Of a stretch of 64,000 bases of DNA, positions 56,991 through 64,000 are shown piece by piece. The stretch is from Mycocentrospora acerina. Taxonomy: Eukaryota > Ascomycota > Dothideomycetes > Pleosporales. Position 1 is the stretch's first letter. Every line of letters starts with the position of its first letter. Position numbers and translations under genes: made by a program. The stretch is from assembly GCA_022701365.1 (NCBI GenBank), contig JAKUHH010000303.1, forward strand, positions 124,001 to 188,000. The letters are read 5' to 3'. Below the pieces are notes generated by a model. That model saw only the letters and a list, made by a program, of their open reading frames with translations. It had not been told where the DNA came from and did no database searches.

Positions 56991-58044
56991 CGTGGGATTA
57001 TTTTAGTTTCTTTAAAACATTTGCTTGTTGTTAGTTGGGGGAGTTGGCTGAGGAAGCTGGGTGGCTGAGTAGAGTAAAGTAGAGCAGATACCCCCTTCCC
57101 TCCATTTCATTTCATTTCATTCCATCTTCTTGTTGTTTGTTGGGTGGGGGGTTTTTTTTGGGGGGTGGTTTGTCGGTTTGTCGATTTGTCGGTTTTTTTT
57201 AGCGAGCATCATTCCCTCTTTTGAAAGGATATGGACGGGGAAAGGGAAAGGGAAAGGGAAAGAGGAGAGGAGAGGAGAGTTGCTTCAAGGTTACGATTTA
57301 GTACGGCATGGAATGGCATGGCATGGCATGGCGTGGCATTTACACGGCGTATCGCAAGGAGTTTATTTAATTTCTTTTCTTTTCCTTGGTACATGAGACA
57401 AGTCTGTTGGCTAGCTGGCTGTTCAAATGTGTGCTCACGGGTCCTTTGGTTGATTATCTTATGAAACTACCATCATCTTACATCATTTTACTCTCTTGTT
57501 TGAAAAAATACGTCCACTTCAACAGCTTGATCAGTCATGTCTATAATTTTATTAAAAAAAACCATGGGTTGATAAACTACTGCCCAAACCCAACTCCCCT
57601 GCATATGGACGAAAAATAAAACGCTCCTCATTCCTTAAAAAAAAGAGTAGCCAAGAAAATATCCACATGTCTGTCCAGCGCACATGTCGAAACTAGAAAG
57701 CTATTCAGGCAAAGAAAAGAAAATGCATGTCAGACTCCAAAAAAACTACATGCAAATGCATGATTAATTTTCTTTGCCAAAAAAATATATCCGCTAATTT
57801 TCATGTCGCAAGTAAGGATATAGTCTGACTGTGTGAATGATCCATGAATATAATGTGTAAACGCCCAAGCCCAAACTCGTGACTAAGATCCAGGTGCAGT
57901 CCTAGCTGAATGTTCTGATTGAGGCAAGAGCAAAGAGTTCCAGATGATATATGACCTAAGATGGGGTTCAAATGACCGTGTAAGCAGCTACGGTAAGAAC
58001 GTAAGCATCAATAGTCAGACTGTACTCGGCGCAATGACAAGCGG
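56991..58044. other. Intergenic region with short simple repeats
   Basis: Between convergent genes. Contains ATTTC (57104-57122), GGGAAA (57239-57262) and GGCAT (57305-57341) runs. No supported gene. Confidence 0.65.
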
Positions 58045-59699
58045 TCACACCTGCCCTTCCTTATCGTTTTGTTCATCAAAATCAGGCTCGGGGTCGACGG
58101 CCCAAAAGATAAAGGGCCCATTATAGTCTCTCTGCCATGTGTTAGCTCTCTGAAAGATTTCACTGTGCCGCACGGAAAACTCACATCAAAATCGACTGTT
58201 CGTCCTGATGCAAACCACCATCGACCCAAGATGATGCGACCTCCGGGTAAAACCACCCCCTCGTAGGCCCATAGGTTGTCTTGTTCTACTTGGTCCAAGT
58301 CGTCCGTGAAGTGCTTCATGAATGTGATGCGCTGCCAGCCAGGAATACCTCCTTGTTCGGGAAGTGGATTGAGCCAGCCGATCGCGTTGAAGTCATCGGC
58401 CAGATCAGAGCCTGACCCTTCAAACTGTAGGTTTTTGGACATGGGGTTATCCGAACAGAGTTTGTGCTTACTTCGACCTTGCGTCTTGAGAGGCAACTCG
58501 CCCAGGTCTCGTAGTGACTGTAACCGCTCTTCAAAGATCGGCGGCCACTTCAGGCTGCCAGCTCCGTGAAACTCCAACTCGAGAGACTAAAAGTGTATTA
58601 GTGTTTGATGTGTACTCGACAAAAAAATAAGCACGCACCTGAATCTGTCCTTCATCTACATTCTTATCGCTGAAATATTCGTCGCCAACTTTGTCAGCAG
58701 GGATTTTTCTCAGTCTCTCAATCTCTGCAGAATCGAGAAACGAGTAGGTTCCCTTCCAGTGCTTGCTCAATACCCGAGAACCCTGAAGCAGAGGTTCCCG
58801 CCATGCTGACGGCTTTTGTGTCACACACAGCTCTTCCATAGCAGGGAATAGCGTTGCTACATCTTCATCCATCATATGACTGCGGAAAAAGTTCAAACAG
58901 TGCAGTACCCAGTCCATATTTACGTCCTTGAGTTCAGGTCCTTTGTACATTGGAGCAGCATTAGTTGGCAAGTAGACTGCTCGTTGCGAATCCTCTACAG
59001 CAAAAACATTATGCTTCGCTCCCTCGAGTTGAAACAAAAAGTGTGAGCACATGAGCTTCACGGCGGCCAATGTTTCGTTGACAGTATCTTTCTCTCCCCG
59101 ACTGGGTGGAGGTGGGCGCCGTTCATTCAGGAGCAGTTTAGAATTGAGGACAAAGTTCAATAGATGGGCCTGGTTCTTGCAGTGAGGACGGCCAAACTTG
59201 TCAAGCTCAACTTCGCCATAGAACGATTCTGTATAAAGTCAGATCATACATTTGAGAGCAGCTATCAAAATGTTCAAAAGATCATCAATTTAGACCCATG
59301 GACTCACCGACGATGAGGTCCCTCAGAACTTCTAGCACATCTATTTCCCGTTTCTTGTGGCCACGAAAGAAGTCATATCCAACGCCGCGACGAATTTGCT
59401 TGGAGCGAAGCTGGTATGCCCTCTTTGTCTCCCTGTTGGACCGACTCTCCTTGACAGCATACTTTGCTCTGAATCTCGTACGCCAAAAAGAGAAATTGTC
59501 GGCATCAATAGCATCATTTGTGCCTCGACAAATTAATCGAAAAGCAGCAATATCTTTGTCGGTGTCTAACTCATGAGCAATGGCTTTGTTGAGCTATCGA
59601 AGAACGTTAGCAACAGTGGCTCAAGCTTTGGGATGGAAGATTTGCCTCGATGGGAAGAGTGTTGAACGCTACACCGGGAAAACGTCCACTTTGAGCCAT
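58045..59699 (-). CDS. F-box-type fungal protein, function unknown
   Basis: About 470 aa. The N-terminus reads FNTLPIE, then after an intron LNKAIAHELDTDKDIAAFRL and CRGTNDAIDADNFSFWRTRF, which looks like an F-box with its usual follow-up. That first intron (about 59595-59645) has GC at the donor (GAG/GCAAAT), a GCTAAC branch and a TAG acceptor; no GT donor keeps the frame. Further introns lie near 59235-59300, 58585-58640 and 58135-58190. The C-terminal half has GIPGWQRITFMKHF and AYEGVVLPGGRIILGRWW, a block seen in uncharacterised fungal F-box proteins. It ends NDKEGQV. The target is unknown. Confidence 0.68.
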
Positions 59700-60679
59700 G
59701 GTAGGCTAGGATTTGCTTCGTAGAACGGAGATGCGTATTGTGGATTTGTGTAGGCAAGTTGTCTGTTGGTGATATCGATTAGTTGACGAGGGCCTTGTAG
59801 TAAAGAGCGTTATTCGTAGGAGATGTTATAGTAATAAGCGTTGTGATGGGTGACGTAGAGATAGCAAAGCATTAACCTACTTCTGGTGAAGGAAACGAAA
59901 CTTGCTATATAGTCGCTGGTGAAATCACCTGGCTGGTAGGACCTCGATGCTCCCAGAAAGAAGGTGAGAGGGGGGCCGAAACGCTGTCAATGCTTCTAGA
60001 GCCACCTTGTCAACGTTCTCCTAGCTCTACAGGAAGACAAAGGGCCGCCACTGTAGTCAATATATTAAAAAGACGCCAATGAACGAAAACAGAGGCGGAC
60101 GACAAGATCCAGTTGCTCAGCTTTTCTAGTCAATCACAAACCGACAATGCAAACAACCCAGCTTTACAAACAATGAAGTTGATCGTAGAGTTTGTATCTC
60201 AACGGCTTGAGCATCTCAAGAAATTGGTCTTCAGATATAGAGAGAGATGATTAGTGTTGATGACACCACCAATACTTGCGTGTCGATGTCGGTGTGGAGT
60301 GGTAATGTTGTTTGCCAGGCGCCACTTCATGGCGGTGCCTGCTCAACAAACAAAATTACGATACCACAAGAAGGAGCGGTAGGGTTCATTCGAAGAAACT
60401 GCATTTTTTTTATTAAATCAGGCTTAATAATCCCTTTCTCTTTAGACATTGTGGCATAACCAGAAAAAGGTAGGAGGATGTAAGTGAAGTCTAAATCTTC
60501 CAATAATAGTGAAAACGAGTGGCAGGCACTCATGGAATATGTGAGACACAATAAAGGCAAGAAGAATCATTACAGTAGATGCTTGCGACTTTCATAGAGC
60601 TAAGAGCATACCTTTGGAATCTGAGTTGCATTGTCCCAGGTGTGGTCCTGAACCAGTTCCCAGTAATGACTTGATGCTC
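59700..60679. other. Intergenic region
   Basis: About 980 bp between two minus-strand genes; it holds the promoter of the F-box-type gene. No frame with support. Confidence 0.55.
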
Positions 60680-62300
60680 TTAGGCGATTTGAAGCGCTGC
60701 AACAAATGCTACACCCAGAAGCCAACAACTTTTCACATCAACACTCCATCCCGCCTTACCCTGAGAACTGCCGGTCGGCTGTGCTGCGCTCCTCGTCGCC
60801 GATGCACTTGATGAAGCCGTCGGTCTCCCGCTTGGTGTACCGCTTGGTGCTACCATCGCCCGTCCATCGGTCACATCATTTACACCACTGCCGTCTTCTT
60901 TTGTCACGACGTATATTTCACCTGTCGAATCGCTACTCATGAACAATCTGCCCCGGCTGTCCCAGGCAAGGCCTACAGGGCGGAAACATCTACCAGGGCA
61001 TGCAGATATGTTCGGGTTTGACACAATATCTACAGCTGCCTCCTGACTATCGGAGGGAGCAATTGGCGAGCCATTGCCGTTAAATTGTAACATGCTGAGT
61101 TTGTAGCCTATTCTTTCATCGCGGTTCCTAACATGTGTTAGCGTTGTGGTTTCGATACGAAGGATATCGGTGAATTACCAAGAACCGTGGAACGATACCC
61201 ATGCTGCAGTACCTTGAGTATTAAACTTCAAATCTAGAGGAGCCATATGGGCAGCGAATGTAAGTCTCGGGGTTATTCTATCGCTCATACACAAACCATC
61301 GTTAACAGTGGCTGTAGAGTTGCCAATGGCGACCTGCGAACCAGTCCGGATGCCATTGTTGTTCGGGATCTCGTCGACCTGCCAAGCAGCGAAGCAATTG
61401 GGGTAGCCATAGTTTCCACCTTGTTGTGCAGTCCTAGTTCCGTTCAAGAATCCGTGGTAGTTCATCTCCTCACCAGGGTTGTTTTGGTGGATGTTCTGAC
61501 CATTTCTCTCAAAATTGTCAACACTGTTCTCGACAGAGTAAATGGCACCCGAAGCCGGATCTTCTGCAACTCCTACCGAATTCCTTAAGCCCCAGCCTAA
61601 CAACAGCCCATCGTCTACATAGGAATACCCTGAACCTGTCACATTGGCCATATTGAAAGCTTTGATCGTCGATATTCCGGTCGACACATCCATGGCGTCT
61701 GGGTCTATATTTCCAATACTACCCCGGCTGACAAGTAGCATGTCTGGAACATTCTGCGTTATGGTCAAGGTGCGCGTTTCATGGCCACCCTCGTTACCCA
61801 GGTCTCCGACTACTACTCGAGAAGAGGACGTAGTACGGCCTTGGGTAGCATCGTAATCCCAAGCATAGACTGCCGTCGCAGAAGAGCCGTACAGAGTTCG
61901 ACCGTCCCGCGAGAGAGCAATTCCGTGGTTCAGCTGTACGTCTTTGTTAGGTTTATCCCAGTACTTATTATAAGAACTTGAAGATTAATATACTCACAGA
62001 CCTGTTCTCGACCACACGGACGCCCGGCCCTTCAGTCCGCACACAAGCCCCATCTTCGGTCAGTCTAAACCTAGTAATCCCTACCTCCTGCTCCACAACC
62101 AATAGCCCTCCTTCAGCATCGAATTGGATGCTGCGTGGCTCAGTCAGTCCATTAGCCACAACCTGTACGCGAAAGCCCGGAGCAACCGAAGGAGCGGCAT
62201 GCTGTGGCGCAATGGTCGAACACGCCGTCGAAGAAGAAGTAGTTTGAGCTTGGGCGGCGAGAAGCACGGCAGACAGAGCTACAACGCGCTTCAAACACAT
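60680..62300 (-). CDS. Secreted PQQ-dependent sugar (sorbosone/pyranose) dehydrogenase-like protein, probable GPI anchor (AA12-like)
   Basis: About 503 aa in three exons; introns at 61935-61997 and about 61132-61178 join ENRSLNHGIALSRDG and HGSWNRDERIGYKL. The N-terminal signal peptide is MCLKRVVALSAVLLAAQAQ. The body is a six-bladed propeller of the glucose/sorbosone dehydrogenase type, with GLRNSVGVAEDPASG, NNPGEEMNYHG, NYGYPNCFAAW and RPVGLAWDSRGRLFMS. The Ser/Thr-rich stalk (SGRPTASSSASATRSAAQ) and hydrophobic end (WLLGVAFVAALQIA) predict a GPI anchor at the cell surface. The AA12 family oxidises sugars using pyrroloquinoline quinone; fungi are not known to make PQQ, so cofactor and substrate are open. 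Start is the Met in MCLKRVV, directly before the signal sequence. Confidence 0.85.
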
Positions 62301-64000
62301 GATGACGTGAGATGGGGCGGAGATGAGCGGGGTATTGCTATGCAGGTACAAAGTCCGGTAGCCGATAGATTTTGTCAACAAAGATTGTCCTTGCACAGTC
62401 GGACCAGGAACTTGCAAGACGGGAGATGGTGGCTCAGGTTACAGAGTCTATTCTGATTGTCTTCCATGGCATATATCTACCCCTCACAGTGGCGATTGCT
62501 TTTGCTGCCATAACTCTCTCGCAGTCGCAATCGCGCTGCTTGGCCTTGCAATTTCCAAGAGATCCAACGTCATCATTCCCAACAGCGGGGCTTGTCAAAA
62601 CGTTCAGAGTCTCACTGGACAAGTGGGGAAGGTGCTGTAAAAGCCATGCATTTATCTGGGGGTAAATCATTAACCGAGGCTGATGAGGACGTGCTTATCT
62701 CCGCGTGTTTGCGTTGCTCAGATGCCGTGTTGAGGCTGATGGGAAGCTCCATGGAGTCTGTGTGTCAGGGCCCATGCCCAAGGCACTGTAGAAAACAGGA
62801 ATATGCACGAATGCTGTACAAATCATGCAAGCCTCAGATTCCGTCGATCCGCCGAAGCCTTGAGATCAGGAAGTGGCCATACACGGCAGTGCATAACCGT
62901 ATTCACATGAGCTTGTGGAGCTACAGTAAATTGCTAACCGAATTATGCATCCTTGGAACGGTGCCTAGCTCGCAAGCCAATGTTATGTGCATTAGCGGAT
63001 GTAACGCGTCTGCTAGCGGATTACTACGATTTCTCAATTACTGCTTTCGTTACGCATTGCGAGAGCTATGAGCATTTGCTGAATATTGACTAGGAAAAAT
63101 GATAATCCTTTGTTTCAGCCAGCCTCAACTCTTGAAAATGGCGTGAACACTCAAAAGGGCCGACGTGTCTCCGTTACAAGCAGGGACAACCCACATAATT
63201 AAGCCACCGGAAGATTCACAGTTGCCGAGCAGCCACTTTCAAGCAAAACAAAAGTATCGTCGTTTAGACATGTTAATAGTTTTTGTATTCGATGATTCGC
63301 TGGCCATCAGGTATCAATTGTTGATTCAGAGGCATCCATGAGTAAGTATTCAAGAAAAAGAAGTAGGACAAGAAAAGAAACCCATGAACCCGCTCGCTTT
63401 TGTACATGATGCCAACGTACTCCAAAGTCTTGTCTTTTCCAGGGACCGAGACCGAAAGGTCCTAGACAAGAGATATTATATATGCCCAAAAGAAGAAGAA
63501 AAAAATCATACACTTGTTGCACCGCTGTCCTGCGCGTCAATAGAAAACGCTCGTGTGTGCTCGAGTGTTGCTTCGTCGCCTCGCTTCATCATCTTTTTCC
63601 ATGTGCAAAGTGAGACAAGTGAAACGCAATATCGCTCCAAATGCAGTTCACTGGCTGGTTGGTTCGTATGAGCCATGTCCAGCCTAAGTAATACAGGGTA
63701 TCGAACCCATAATGGGGGCTCAATCAACGCTCAAACGCTGTGATCCAAATGAGAGATGTCTAGAAGAAATCTTTTGGTTTACCGCCCGGCTCTCCCTGAT
63801 ATCGTAATCCAGCGGAATGCACCTCTTCTGTATTATTATTTGTTATTTGGCTCATCGATCCAGTGTGGTCGTAATGTTGCCGTCGTGTCGTGATAGCTTT
63901 CATGCTACATCACTGTCATTAGTTTCAATTGTGCCGCTACGTCCGTGGCGAGGTCTGCGTCTCGACGGAAGACGCTGCTGAATGGGGGATCTTCTTGCAT
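62301..64000. other. Terminal region without supported gene
   Basis: A + frame at about 62646-63071 encodes a Cys-rich peptide without recognisable domain and starts from no strong ATG context. The last 900 bp show only short frames. A T-arm-like GGGTTCGATACCC on the minus strand (near 63700) lacks a matching tRNA body. Confidence 0.55.

Noticed and set aside
62592..63071. 159-codon Cys-rich frame downstream of the dehydrogenase gene
   Set aside because: It starts with TTG, has no recognised domain, signal peptide or splice support, and its composition looks random.
63670..63770. tRNA-like B box (GGGTTCGATACCC) on the minus strand
   Set aside because: The T-stem pairs for only three bases, no acceptor-stem complement is found upstream, and no A box is evident.

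Overview
The window is nuclear DNA of a filamentous ascomycete (Pezizomycotina). Coding regions are broken by short introns, mostly 45-70 nt, with GT-AG ends and a CTAAC or CTGAC branch site just before the acceptor. Genes are dense, on both strands, and not in operons. Families rare or absent in budding yeast (Spartan protease, a UBE2S-like E2, AA12-like dehydrogenase, linalool-dehydratase-like enzyme) fit a Dothideomycete-like fungus, but species and class cannot be fixed from this sequence alone. A 180-nt block of N sits at 53372-53551.

Layout. 0.2-5.7 kb: a P1B copper ATPase (-) diverging from a membrane-anchored linalool dehydratase/isomerase-like enzyme (+). 6.8-10.3 kb: an SLC26-STAS-cyclic-nucleotide-binding transporter of the Vsb1 type (-). 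12-15.1 kb: gluconokinase (-) and retromer subunit Vps26 (+). 16.7-18.5 kb: an aquaglyceroporin-like channel with both NPA motifs altered. 18.5-20.8 kb: gene-poor DNA. 20.8-28.2 kb: a multipass membrane protein, an epoxide hydrolase, an F-box protein with an XPA-like zinc module, a FAM192A/PIP30 homologue and an aldo-keto reductase. 28.6-39.6 kb: Rad51, nucleoporin Nup120/Nup160, a UBE2S-like E2, a 3-hydroxyisobutyrate-dehydrogenase-like enzyme, a small F-box-like protein and a Spartan (SprT) protease with a UBZ4-like finger. 40.2-57 kb: a TBC Rab-GAP, Rli1/ABCE1, the Chd1 remodeler and a Ppn1-type endopolyphosphatase. 58-62.3 kb: a second F-box-type protein and a secreted, probably GPI-anchored PQQ-dependent sugar dehydrogenase. 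The last 1.7 kb holds no gene I can support.

Most genes are conserved housekeeping genes with no shared pathway. The pair that could work together is the copper ATPase and the linalool-dehydratase-like protein, which share a 525-bp divergent promoter. Start codons and splice sites were read by eye from reading frame, splice consensus and family alignment from memory; no search was run.
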